Shown here piece by piece: positions 34,001 to 44,845 of a stretch of 64,000 bases of DNA. The position numbers and the translations under genes are program-made. The stretch's first letter is position 1. Each line of letters opens with the position of its first letter. The notes beneath the pieces are model-generated. The model saw only the letters and a list, made by a program, of their open reading frames with translations, was not told the origin of the DNA and made no database searches. Source of the DNA: Siphonodentalium dalli (taxonomy: Eukaryota > Mollusca > Scaphopoda > Gadilida > Siphonodentaliidae); NCBI GenBank assembly GCA_032622095.1, contig CP136061.1:266731551-266795550 (forward strand). Reading direction: 5' to 3'.

Positions 34001-37000
34001 CATAGCGGTGATATAATATTATGGTGACATAGCGGTGGTATACTTTTTACTCAAAGAAACCCATGCACATTTTAGTTTGCGTGTGACCAACTGATTGTGA
34101 CCAGTGAAGCATCTTGCGAAAATGGCCGAAACCACGCAAGGATAAAACATGTTTACAATCACCGCAAAAATACCGTCATCATCAAAAACAGATGGAAGGA
34201 CCGTAATCTGGTGTTGGGTCTTAAAGACGTATTATGGACTTGTTCGGGTTCGTGAAACTGATAAATTTGTACTCAGGCGCTATGCCAACTGGGGGGAATA
34301 TAGCAATCTACTAACATCGCCCAAATTCTCAAAGAAATCGACCATATAACTCCATGGAAAACACCGTCTGAACTACGCTCAATTGTAAATATATTCTCGA
34401 TTCGGCACACAGCAACCGGCGAAAAACTGACGCAAATTATTTCACCATCGATTCTCATATAAAACCGACGGTGTGTATTGTATATTTGGGTTAATATTCA
34501 TAGAAATAACTACTTTGAGCAAGATTATTTTCCATTTCTATTTGATCTAAGTCGTTTTTCATGCATGCCGTTAATATTTCAAGAAATAAACATCCTGTAA
34601 TGTGGAATAGATTCACTCCGGAGTCTGAATTTTCTATACCACTACCGGGACAGTACCTCCTGGGTTCTGAACGACAATTACATGCACTGTGTCAACAAAG
34701 AAGGAAATTACATTAATTTCCGAAACAGATTCTTATCCCAATTAAGGAAGAATCTGTTTTATCCAGAAACACGTTGTCCGACGGTTGTCAGTACAAAAAC
34801 TACTTCAAATTCGGAGACAAATTCGTTGATCAACGTTGATAAATAATACCGATGGAAATGTGACCCGCCATATTAAATTCAGTCGTAAGTCGGGATTGTT
34901 TTTACCTTGTGCCAATGCATTATCTTATATATGCGAGTCGACCATCGAGAATGCATTGGCCTAACAATTTGTTACAATTTTAATAATTTTTTCTTGTATT
35001 CTTTAACAATTTTATAATTTCACCCATACAGAGCCCCAGACAAACATGAGCAGACGACACTCTTCTATATGCTTCTATATATGAGTGGGGCTCCCTGCAG
35101 GGTAATGGATGTTTTTTATTTTTTGTCCTAAAAATTGTAAAAAACATTTATTTAAAAAAAATGATAAAAAATTGTTAGGCCAATGCATTCTCTTATATAT
35201 GCGAGGCGACCTATGGTCGACTCGCATATATAAGAGAATGCATTGGCACAGGGTAAAAAATTTGATATGGCGGGTCACATATAGCAGAGTGTTTCGCATC
35301 ACTTTAATAATTTAGAACGCATGTGAAAGGCAGAATGCACACGGCAATACATACAGATTTGGATAAGTCGTTTTTCATGAATGCCGTTAATATTTCAAGA
35401 AATAAACATCCTGTAATGTGGAATAGATTCACTCCGGAGTCTGAATTTTCTATACCACTACCGGGACAGTACCTCCTGGGTTCTGAACGACAATTACATG
35501 CACTATGTCAACAAAGAAGGAAATAACATTAATTTCCGAAATTCTTATCCCAAGGAAGAATCTGTTTTATCCAGAAACACGTTGTCAGTACAAAAACTAC
35601 TTCAAATTCTGAGACTAATTCGTTGATCAACGCTGATAAATAATACCGATGCAAATGTGACCCGCCATATCAAATTCAGTCGTAAGTCGGGATTTTTTTT
35701 ACCCTATGCCAATGCATTCTCTTATATATGCGAGTGGACCATAGGTCGCCTCGCATATATAAGAGAATGCATCGGCCTAACAATTTTTTACAATTTTAAT
35801 AATTTTGTCTTGTATTATTTAACAATTTTATAATTTCACCCATACAGAGCCCCAGACAAACATGAGCAGACGACACACTTCTATATGCTTCTATATATGT
35901 GTGGGGCTCCCTGCGGGGTAATGGATTTTTTTTTATTTTTTGTCCTAAAAATTGTAAAAACATTTATTTAAAAAAAATGATAAAAAATTGTTAGGCCAAT
36001 GCATTCTCTTATATATGCGACGCGACCTATGGTCGACTCGCATATATAAGAGAATGCATTGGCACAGGGTAAAAAAAATCCCGACTTACGACTGGATTTG
36101 GTATGGCGGGTCACAAATGCTCCGACGGTCAACGAGAATTTGACTCGTCCATCAATAATATGTCACACCACAAAACATTCAATTAAACTTTGATTGATTG
36201 GTAATCGATATGTAATCATCGTATTTAATGATACACTAATTCAAGAGTTTAGAACTCAGTGGCGAAACGATGTTGATTCTTCAGATAGAGTTTTATAAAC
36301 ATAGCTGGCACTACATGAACATGCCATTTGGCATGATGGTTTACGTTCAGAAAATGAGAACGTCAAATCATAGATTAGGTATTAAAAAGGACACAATTAT
36401 GAATGATGAATAAGATACGTAATAAATACAAATATTGATTGTTTGTAGCTTTATTGTGTGTGTTTTGTGTATGTTTAGTGTATGCTAATGCTGTATGTTT
36501 GTTTATTCCAATGTGTCAAATGTTCCTTGTATGTTTACAACCTCTAGTTTATTGTGAGCATTTATATAATGTTCTATATGTGTAAATAGTGTAAATAGTT
36601 AACCATCGCTCATGTTCCACGTAAAATGGCTGAGATTAAAGCATCATTTATATAATGTTCTATATGTGTAAATAGTGTAAATAGTTAACCATCGCTCATG
36701 GTCCACGTAAAATGGCTGAGATTAAAGCATCATTCATTCATTTATATAATGTTCTATATGTGTAAATAGTGTAAATAGTTAACCATCGCTCATGTTCCAC
36801 GTATAAATGGTTGAGATTAAAGCATCATTCACTCATTCAAGTGGTTCAATTCCGTTTTCCTCGGGGTGTGAATCGGTTTTAACCGGATTATATCAGGAAG
36901 GAATTCCACATAACGCTCTTTATTGTTCCTTCCAAAGGGATATATATGCTATGAATTCCACATAACGCTCTTTATTGTTCCTTCCAACGGGATATATATG

Positions 37001-40000
37001 CTATGAATTCCACATAACGCTCTTTATTGTTCCTTCCAAAGGGATATATATGCTATGAATTCCACATAACGCTCTTTATTGTTCCTTCCAAAGGGATATA
37101 TATGCTATGAATTCCACATAACGCTCTTTATTGTTCCTTCCAAAGGGATATATATGCTATGAATTCCACATAACGCTCTTTATTGTTCCTTCCAAAGGGA
37201 TATATGCTATGAATTCCACATAACGCTCTTTATTGTTCCTTCCAAAGGGATATATATGCTATGAATTCCACATAACGCTCTTTATTGTTCCTTCCAAAGG
37301 GATATATATGCTATGAATTCCACATAACGCTCTTTATTGTTCCTTCCAAAGGGATATATATGCTATGAATTCCACATAACGCTCTTTATTGTTCCCCCCA
37401 AAGGGATATATATGCTATGAATTCCACATAACGCTCTTTATTGTTCCTTCCAAAGGGATATATATGCTATGAATTCCACATAACGCTCTTTATTGCTCCT
37501 TCCAAAGGGATATATATGCTATGAATTCCACATAACGCTCTTTATTGTTCCTTCCAAAGGGATATATATGCTATGAATTCCACATAACGCTCTTTATTGT
37601 TCCTTCCAAAGGGATATATATGCTATGAATTCCACATAACGCTCTTTATTGTTCCTTCCAAAGGGATATATATGCTATGAATTCCACATAACGCTCTTTA
37701 TTGTTCCTCCCAAAGGGATATATATGCTATGAATTCCACATAACGCTTTTTATTGTTCATTCCAAAGGGATATATATGCTATGAATTCCACATAACGCTC
37801 TTTATTGTTCCTTCCAAAGGGATATATATGCTATGAATTCCACATAACGCTCTTTATTGTTCCTTCCAAAGTGATATATATGCTATGAATTCCACATAAA
37901 GCTCTTTATTGTTCCTTCCAAAGGGATATATATGCTATGAATTCCACATAACGCTCTTTATTGTTCCTTCCAAAGGGATATATATGCTATGAATTCCACA
38001 TAACGCTCTTTATTGTTCCTCCCATAGGGATATATATGCTATGAATTCCACATAACGCTCTTTATTGTTCCTCCCAAAGGGGTATATATGCTATGAATTC
38101 CACATAACGCTCTTTATTGTTCCTTCCAAAGGGATATATATGCTATGAATTCCACATAACGCTCTTTATTGTTCCTTCCAAAGGGATATATATGCTATGA
38201 ATTCCACATAACGCTCTTTATTGTTCCTCCCAAAGGGATATATATGCTATGAATTCCACATAACGCTCTTTATTGTTCCTTCCAAAGGGATATATATGCT
38301 ATGAATTCCACATAACGCTCTTTATTGTTCCTCCCAAAGGGATATATATGCTATGAATTCCACATAACGCTCTTTATTGTTCCTCCCAAAGGATATATAT
38401 GCTATGAATTCCACATAACGCTCTTTATTGTTCCTTCCAAAGGGATATATATGCTATGAATTCCACATAACGCTCTTTATTGTTCCTCCCAAAGGGATAT
38501 ATATGCTATGAATTCCACATAACGCTCTTTATTGTTCCTTCCAAAGGGATATATATGCTATGAATTCCACATAACGCTCTTTATTGTTCCTCCCAAAGGG
38601 ATATATATGCTATGAATTCCACATAACGCTCTTTATTGTTCCTTCCAAAGTGATATATATGCTATGAATTCCACATAACGCTCTTTATTGTTCCTTCCAA
38701 AGGGATATATATGCTATGAATTCCACATAACGCTCTTTATTGTTCCTTCCAAAGGGATATATATGCTATGAATTCCACATAACGCTCTTTATTGTTCCTC
38801 CCAAAGGGATATATATGCTATGAATTCCAGTGAATTCAATGAGTTTTTTCTGAGACAGGCATTTCATGTATACGGTAAAATAATTTAACCAAAAAGTTGT
38901 CAATCCACGTAAAACTTCAACCAATTGGCTGACACACACCTTGCCATTTAGGTTATTTCTCGATAACCTAAATATCTTGCATGATTACTTTCCCGCTACC
39001 AAAATGACAGCAACGCCGATTGACCACGCCCATACCGCGTGCCAAAAAAACAACAACATGGAAACTGTTCGATACTTCATACAATTTAACATGAAATTTC
39101 GGTCCTGCATCATAATTCCTTCAGGTATATATGACTCTATTGACAATAACCGCATTAGATGCTAATATTCGGTGCACAAGTAACCAGACAAATCAACAGG
39201 ATGGAACATTTGCAAAGAAATGAAATACGGAAATTAAAACTAACAAGGGTTTGTGACACCGCGGACGAATTATACCAATCCCACGCGCAACTACAGCTGC
39301 CCGGTGCCACGCGATGCGTGATCAGTTGCGACAAGCCAATCAAAATACTGAATTTCCGACGCGACGCGATCAATCGGTAAACACAAGTTTTGAGTGACAG
39401 GTGTCTCTTCAAACTTCACTGGTCTTTATCGTCGGAAATAGTCTCAATGTTGTACGCTCGTTATACTTATAACTTCTATTACAAATACTTATTTCATACA
39501 CTACACTCATGCATCAACTAACTGTATGAGTAAAGAGACTGTCATGAAGTATAAGTCAAGTTGGAGATACATTGTATTGCAATGGGATGGTAGTCCATCG
39601 TCCGTCCGTGTGTGCGTCCGTCAACAATTTCCTTTATGTAGGTCATTTTCCTTTATGCAGGTGATGAAGAACAGCTCTCATCCGATCGTCACCAAACTTC
39701 CTATATGTATCTTCGGAATAACCTCTAGATGGGAGCTCATACTAGCTGGATTTTACTCTTTGTGTGACTAAATCCTTTAGCACACCATACAGTTAGCATC
39801 TCTCATCCGACAGCGACCATCTTGGATTTCACATTTGAATCATCGGCAGACGATGCAACCCACCTTTATTGGCCAGACGTTTTGAAAATTTACAGGCATG
39901 GTTGGGATCACCTCTAGATGGGTGCTATTGAATTTGAACGATTTTCGTTGAAAACAGTGTAGCTGGCAGCCACCTTATTTGCATGTTATTCTTTGCATAT

Positions 40001-42135
40001 ATAACTAAATCCTTTGGCACACCCTACAGGCCATGCACATCCCAATCCGACCATCACCAAACTTCAAACGGAACCTCGGGGTGACCACTAGACGGGAGCC
40101 ATAGATTATTTCCAAAATCTAAAAATAACATGGCACCAGCAGCCATCTTGGATTTACTCTTTGCATGACTAAATCCTTTGGCACACCCTACAGAACACAT
40201 CCCTCATCCGATCATCACCGAACTTCATATGGCTCCAAGAGGTGACCACTTAACGTTTATTACATCTTTGCTCAATTTCCTGTTCCATGCCATGCGAAAG
40301 GTTGTTTTTCAAACATCGTATTCAAAGTTGTATATTTGTCATATCGTAAAAAGGTAGTTCAAGTATTTATCGACCTATTTCAATACCTGGAAAATTCGAA
40401 AGCGTTCGAAAGCGAATATTATAATAGGTGTATTTTGGAGCTTAAACCGCCATGTGGGCTTAAGGTCAAGACGCATGACATTGTGGAGTGTACACCACAC
40501 ACGTGTTATTGAGGCACGGACTCAGTATGTGCATTGCTTCATATGCATGTGCTTAATTCGGTGAACGTGATCAACAAATTCTCCTGTATTATCGAAATGG
40601 TCATGTATCGACCGGAATAGCACATTGAGATGTCCCTCAACTCAGATCAAGCTTGAAAATCGGTCTCGATTTTCGCCCATGTCGGCTTAGAACCCGTGCC
40701 AGCCTCATCTAGACCAGATGTACAGACTGTGGTGATCCTAACCACGGCCTGACCACCTCGGCTACGGGGACACCCTTAAAGGAAGCCCTTTCAACGATGG
40801 TCGGGAAACGATCAGTCTGAACATGGGTTCAAATATTGATACAGAACGGATCTGCCATAATATTGGAACAACACAGCTCACTTCCTCCGAAACTGTATAG
40901 CAGGGCCTACATAACTCAAAATGGCCTACATGTAACTCACCAGGGCCTACACAGAACCCAACAAGGCATATACAATACATGTAATTCAACGGGGCCTACA
41001 CTTAAGTCAGTAGGGCCTACATGTAACTCAACAGGGCCTACACGGAACCCAACAAGGCCTATATAATACATGTAATTCAACGGGGCCTACACTTAAGTCA
41101 GCAGGGCCTACATGTAACTCAACAGGGCCTACATGGAACGCATGCAACAAGGCATATATAATACATGTAATTCAACGGGGCCTACACTTAAGTCAACAGG
41201 GCCTACATGTAACTCAACAGGGCCTACATGGAACGCAACAAGGCATATATAATACATGTAATTCAACGGGGCATACAATTAAGTCAACTGGGCCTACATA
41301 TAAAAACGGGGCCCATACGAAACCTAACAAGAACTATATAATACATGTCATTCAACGGGGCCTATATATACTTAAGTCAACTGGGCCTAAATGTAACCCA
41401 ACGGGGCCTGCACGGAACCAAACAAGGCCTATATATAATACATGTCATTCAACGGGGCATATACGTAAGTCAACTGGGCCTATATGTAACCCAACGGGGC
41501 CTACACGTAACCCAACAAGGCCTATATAATACATGTAATTCAACGGGGCCTACAATTAAGTCAACTGGGCCTACATGTAACCCAACAGGATCAACACGGA
41601 ACCTAACAAGGCCTGTAATTCAACGGGGCCTACAATTAAGTCAACTGGGCCTATATAACTCAAAAAGACCTACATGTAAGTCAACGGGGCCTACACGGAA
41701 CCCAACAAGGCCTATATAATACATGTAATTCAACGGGGCCTACAATTAAGTCAACTGGGCCTATATAACTCAAAAAGGCCTACATGTAAGTCAACGGGGC
41801 CTACACGGAACCCAACACGGCCTATATAATACAAGTAATTCAACGGAACCTATACGCGTAACTCGACAGGGTCTACATGTAACTCAAAATAACCTACACG
41901 TAATTCAACAGGGCCTGCATTACATATAATTCAACGGGGCCTACACGTAACTAAACGGGGCCTACATGTACCAAAATCCAACACTATACTCATATATAGC
42001 AGAACTAGACTTGATTCCACTAACCTGATCTTCCAATCTCCCAATGACGGACGGAACAATAACACGTGGTGCGTCCTCGCCAGCAAATCCCGCCTTACAA
42101 GAAGAAGAGCCAATATCAACGACCAACGGGTCCAT
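30318..42135 (-). CDS. Diverged actin-like protein, gene 2 (three exons)
   Basis: Joining 42025-42135, 33172-33493 and 30318-31000 gives 1,116 nt, that is 371 residues plus stop. The protein starts [19 protein letters not shown]. Intron 1 (8.5 kb) begins GTTAGT after the codon equal to actin Gln41, phase 0. Intron 2 (2.2 kb) begins GTTAGT inside the Gly150 codon, phase 1. Blocks: phosphate loop 1, [50 protein letters not shown] (Asp157 replaced by Glu, His161 kept), [34 protein letters not shown] and an HRRCH end. The catalytic Gln137 is Pro. The residues replacing the D-loop differ from those of actin and from gene 1. It is closer to actin than gene 1 is, but by inspection still far below normal actin conservation. 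Confidence 0.93.
30988..31176 (-). repeat. Three tandem copies of the intron-2/exon-3 junction
   Basis: A 64-bp unit containing the pyrimidine tract, the acceptor TTCTATTCAG and the first 12 bases of exon 3 is present three times (exon starts at 31000, 31064 and 31128). Only the copy at 31000 leads into the open frame. The other two read into TAA within about ten codons. Confidence 0.9.
31436..31647. mobile_element. Palindromic MITE of 212 bp, TA target site (best copy)
   Basis: It starts CAGTAATGCTCAAAGTAATT and ends with the exact complement, flanked by TA. The arms pair over almost their whole length around the centre AAGCTCTCGCCGAGAGCTTT. A TA duplication and CAGT ends fit the Tc1/mariner type. 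The element lies in intron 2 of actin-like gene 2. Confidence 0.92.
31648..32036. other. Intron sequence, no feature
   Basis: No repeat or gene recognised. The minus-strand frame at 31676-31876 has no supporting features. Confidence 0.35.
32037..33118. repeat. 33-bp tandem array in intron 2 of gene 2, about 25 copies
   Basis: TATGTAAATTGATAAAAGCT plus GGGTACCCAAAAT. The compact array runs from about 32285 to 33118, with scattered GGGTACC units from 32037. It has variants CTTGTTATCC and ACATAGATTGA. Many units carry a KpnI-type GGTACC palindrome. The array ends about 50 bases before the donor of exon 2. Confidence 0.95.
33172..33493 (-). CDS. Actin-like gene 2, exon 2
   Basis: 322 nt with acceptor TCATTTCAG and donor GTTAGT. 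It starts [16 protein letters not shown], where actin has the D-loop before its SYVGDEA motif. It ends in the phase-1 Gly150 codon. Confidence 0.92.
33494..34555. other. Intron 1 of gene 2, GATATGGTG-type simple repeats and a coding-like remnant
   Basis: 33715-34040 contains irregular repeats of TATGATATGGTG and GGTGACATAGCGG. 34149-34349 and the following 130 bases are open in plus-strand frames ([16 protein letters not shown], then [16 protein letters not shown]). They may be the ruin of a mobile-element gene. I do not recognise the family. Confidence 0.4.
34859..35279. mobile_element. TIR MITE with subterminal hairpins, copy A
   Basis: Ends TGTGACCCGCCATAT and ATATGGCGGGTCACA are exact inverted repeats. 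Near each end lies a roughly 70-bp palindrome, GCCAATGCATTCTCTTATAT..complement. There is no coding frame. Confidence 0.85.
35656..36115. mobile_element. TIR MITE with subterminal hairpins, copy B
   Basis: Same termini and hairpins as copy A, 460 bp. The inverted repeats extend inward over AATTCAGTCGTAAGTCGGGA at the left and its near complement at the right. Confidence 0.88.
36116..36555. other. Intron sequence, no feature
   Basis: AT-rich, nothing recognised. Confidence 0.35.
36556..36838. repeat. About 90-bp tandem repeat, three copies
   Basis: ATTTATATAATGTTCTATAT, GTAAATAGTTAACCATCGCT and GGCTGAGATTAAAGCATCAT recur at about 36560, 36648 and 36738, with CATTCATTCA-type linkers. Confidence 0.9.
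36901..38829. repeat. 52-bp satellite, about 37 copies
   Basis: Unit AATTCCACATAACGCTCTTT plus ATTGTTCCTTCCAAAGGGAT plus ATATATGCTATG, highly homogeneous. Recurrent variants are CCTCCC for CCTTCC and AAGTGAT for AAGGGAT. It lies inside the long intron 1 of actin-like gene 2. Confidence 0.98.
38830..39559. other. Intron sequence, no gene recognised
   Basis: Short open stretches (39159-39380 plus, 39155-39412 minus) overlap on opposite strands. Neither has domain character. Confidence 0.35.
39560..40260. repeat. Degenerate repeats of the CTCATCCGATC / TAAATCCTTTGGCACACC type
   Basis: The block CTCATCCGATCGTCACCAAA, CCTCTAGATGGGAGCTCAT, GGATTTTACTCTTTG and TAAATCCTTTGGCACACC recurs three to four times with a period near 190 bp. 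It opens with GTCCATCGTCCGTCCGTGTG. Such protein-like repeats are common mobile-element remnants in invertebrates. Confidence 0.65.
40261..40880. other. Intron sequence, no feature
   Basis: Nothing recognised. Confidence 0.35.
40881..41975. repeat. Hierarchical tandem array (about 20-bp modules, about 90-bp higher unit)
   Basis: Modules such as CAACGGGGCCTACACTTAAG, CAACAGGGCCTACATGTAAC and CAACAAGGCCTATATAATAC follow each other in a recurring order of four or so. The array ends about 50 bases from the donor of exon 1 of actin-like gene 2. Confidence 0.92.
42025..42135 (-). CDS. Actin-like gene 2, exon 1
   Basis: 37 codons exactly, ATG at 42135 and donor GTTAGT at 42024. It is too short for a simple ORF search. 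It was recognised from the [17 protein letters not shown] phosphate-loop block. A 28-bp CpG-rich array starts directly upstream of the ATG. Confidence 0.92.
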
Positions 42136-42893
42136 CTCGCGCGAACCCTCTCAACCACTAAACCTCGCGCGAACCCTCGCAACCACTTAGCCTGGCGCGA
42201 ACCCTCGCAACCACTAAACCTCGCGCGAACTCTCTCAACCACTTAACCTCGCGCGAACTCTCTCAACCACTTAACCTCGCGCGAACTCTCTCAACCACTT
42301 AGCCTGGCGCGAACCCTCTCAACCACTTAACCTCGCGCGAACTGTCTCAACCACTAAACCTCGCGCGAACTCTCTCAACCACTTAACCTCGCGCGAACCC
42401 TCTCAACCACTTAACCTCGCGCGAACTCTCTCAACCACTTAACCTCGCGCGAACCCTCGCAACCACTTAACCTCGCGCGAACCCTCTCAACCACTAAACC
42501 TCGCGCGAACTCTCTCAACCACTTAGCCTGGCGCGAACCCTCTCAACCACTTAACCTCGCGCGAACCCTCTCAACCACTAAACCTCGCGCGAACTCTCTC
42601 AACCACTAAACCTCGCGCGAACTCTCTCAACCACTTAACCTCGCGCGAACCCTCTCAACCACTAAACCTCGCGCGAACTCTCTCAACCACTTAGCCTGGC
42701 GCGAACCCTCTCAACCACTAAACCTCGCGCGAACTCTCTCAACCACTTAGCCTGGCGCGAACCCTCTCAACCACTAAACCTCGCGCGAACCCTCGCAACC
42801 ACTTAGCCTGGCGCGAACCCTCTCAACCACTAAACCTCGCGCGAACTCTCTCAACCACTAAATTCCGCGCGAACTCTCTCAACCACCTAGCTA
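42132..42893. repeat. 28-bp CpG-rich array upstream of actin-like gene 2
   Basis: Unit CCTCGCGCGAACTCTCTCAA plus CCACTTAA, about 27 copies, with variants CCTGGCGCG and CCCTCGC. Read in the gene's direction each unit gives GGTTGAGAGAGTTCGCGCGA. It starts directly at the ATG, so it must hold or displace the 5' UTR and promoter. Whether it is regulatory is inference. Confidence 0.95.
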
Positions 42894-43408
42894 CATTTGA
42901 ACTAGAATCGAGCCAGATGAAGACAACTAAGAAGTGTGTCACGTGATGTGAACTGCGTACGTTAAGTTGTAAACCCAGTTGGTCATATCTAAAATTAGAC
43001 CGCGTATAAATTGATCCATATATATATAGTGGCTATATCAGACTTATCAGTGCATGCGATATTAAGGTGATACACACTCAATCGATCGTGGTCGTGTCTC
43101 ATATCTATTATTCGTCTATACTTATAGCGTACACACTGGTGTACCGTGTACACGTGACGTACTGTGGTGAACACGTGACGTAATATGGGTGATGCATGCA
43201 TGATTTGCACACAAAACATTAATTGTCAAACAACGATTTGTCCGTACACAACGGTGTACACTAATATAATGTGTGTGACACATGCGCTTTGCCCATAAAT
43301 ATTACTTGACAAACAATGCTTTATCGGTTCATAACGGTGTACACTTAATGTGTGTGTTAAATGTGCTTTGCTCACAAAACTTTGATGGACAATGATTAAT
43401 CCCAATTA
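42894..43408. other. Upstream flank of actin-like gene 2
   Basis: It contains two CACGTGACGT-like sites (43149-43180), CACGTGATGTG at about 42940 and degenerate repeats of AACGGTGTACACT..GTGTGT..GTGCTTTGC (43190-43395). No gene. Confidence 0.4.
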
Positions 43409-43572
43409 TATAAGGATTAACTGTCATGTGGACTGTTTTTATGGAGATGTAACGGTGAGGTAAGTGGACATAACTTGTGTAAAACCCGAAGGGTTTTACA
43501 TACAAGTTATGTCCACTTACCTCACCGTTACATCTCCATAAAAATAGTCCACATGACAGTTAATCCTTATAT
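43409..43572. mobile_element. Near-perfect foldback element, 164 bp
   Basis: TATAAGGATTAACTGTCATG begins the left arm and the exact complement ends the right arm. The arms of about 75 bp pair with only a couple of differences around AAAACCCGAAGGGTTTT. Probably a MITE; no coding capacity. Confidence 0.9.
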
Positions 43573-44229
43573 TTATATACATTTAGCGAAAAAGCCACTT
43601 TTGTAAATATATTTAAATCGAAAAGTGTATCGTGACAAGATCAGCCCAAAATACCCAATAGCACCCTTGGCAAAAGTTAATAGGAACAATTTCTCTTCAT
43701 GTTGAAACCCGATGATGTATTAAGTCAATCCTGCGTGAGTCAAAATGCGCCCAAAGCATTACGCGTTCGTCTTTCCAAACCTAATGACGTATCGATGGTG
43801 TTATTAGCTTGGTGTTATGAGGCGTTGCGCATTCACCGAGAAATAACTGCAACTAGCCACCTGGGCGCCGACCAATCAGAATGCTGGATTTAGTGATGAC
43901 AACACTTAGTGTGTAAATATAATAGAATGATTTCAACATTTTATATCCGGAGGCGTGCACTGGTTGTATTGATATGCCTATCGTGACCTGCATGACCTGG
44001 TAATAAAGACTAAAAGAGCGTTATTTCTTGAGCCATATTTTCTGAATTTCATTAGTAAGGGAACATCAAGTTACTTTAGTAGTTTTAGGAATGAATATTT
44101 CGGATTCACGGAGGCTTAATTTGCATTGAACTATAGGGACTATAGAAATATCATCAATTTCTCACAACAGATGGGATTTGTGTTACTCTATTGTTGGTAA
44201 TACAAAATAAACCATTGTACAGGCTGTGT
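43573..44229. other. No recognisable feature
   Basis: The 64-codon plus-strand frame at 43699 has no domain character. Confidence 0.35.
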
Positions 44230-44239
44230 TCCTGGGCAA

Positions 44240-44310
44240 TATGATAGACGATATAATAATAGACGATATAATAATAGACGATATAATAATAAACGATATA
44301 ATAATAGACG
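44240..44310. repeat. 17-bp tandem repeat
   Basis: GACGATATAATAATAGAC-type units, about four to five copies. Confidence 0.88.
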
Positions 44311-44384
44311 TATAGCATGTTTTATTGAATAACAAAGAATACCATCCCATAATGTATCAAATATTCTGTAGAATCTACATTCAA

Positions 44385-44490
44385 TTTAATTCAATTTATT
44401 TATCATGCACCCACCATGCAGTCAATTTAATTAAATTTATTCATCATTCGCCTCCCATATTTTCAATTTAATTCAATTTATTCACTCGAC
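44385..44490. repeat. Short TTCAATTTAATT repeats
   Basis: Three copies of TCAATTTAATT(C/A)AATTTATT with cytosine-rich linkers. Confidence 0.7.
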
Positions 44491-44689
44491 TTGCAAAGTG
44501 TGACGTGGGTGGAATAATTCTCCCGACATGAAATGGTTAAAAGTATTCAGTTTATCTACCTATTTCGATACAGGGCAAAATTCGGATCCTTAATCACCTC
44601 ACATGTTGCGTGCCAGCTAGCATGCACTGTAAAATTTAATAACGTTATAACTACGGTAATGCACCGTCAACTTAGTTGCCAGTACAATC

Positions 44690-44845
44690 CCTGTCGAAAT
44701 AACAGTATACCGTTGATACATTGTACTGTTGAAGTAAACGGTAGGATACTGTTGAAATAACAGTATACCGTTGATACATTGTACTGTTGGAATACACGGT
44801 AGGATACTGTTGAAATAACAGTACACCGTCGATACATTGTGCAAT
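44690..44845. repeat. About 60-bp tandem repeat, 2.5 copies
   Basis: ATACTGTTGAAATAACAGTA and CCGTTGATACATTGTACTGT recur at about 44690, 44748 and 44808. The units contain short internal palindromes. Confidence 0.85.

Larger units (their letters stand above)
34556..36115. repeat. Tandem duplication of about 810 bp including a MITE
   Basis: GCCGTTAATATTTCAAGAAA through ACATGCACT occurs at about 34567-34695 and again at 35379-35503. Both copies are followed by the MITE that starts TGTGACCCGCC. The unit contains a short coding-like stretch ([20 protein letters not shown]) that remains open in the second copy. Confidence 0.88.

Noticed and set aside
36901-38829. 52-bp repeats as a possible CRISPR or gene cluster
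   Set aside because: Head-to-tail satellite without spacers. It contains no open frame.
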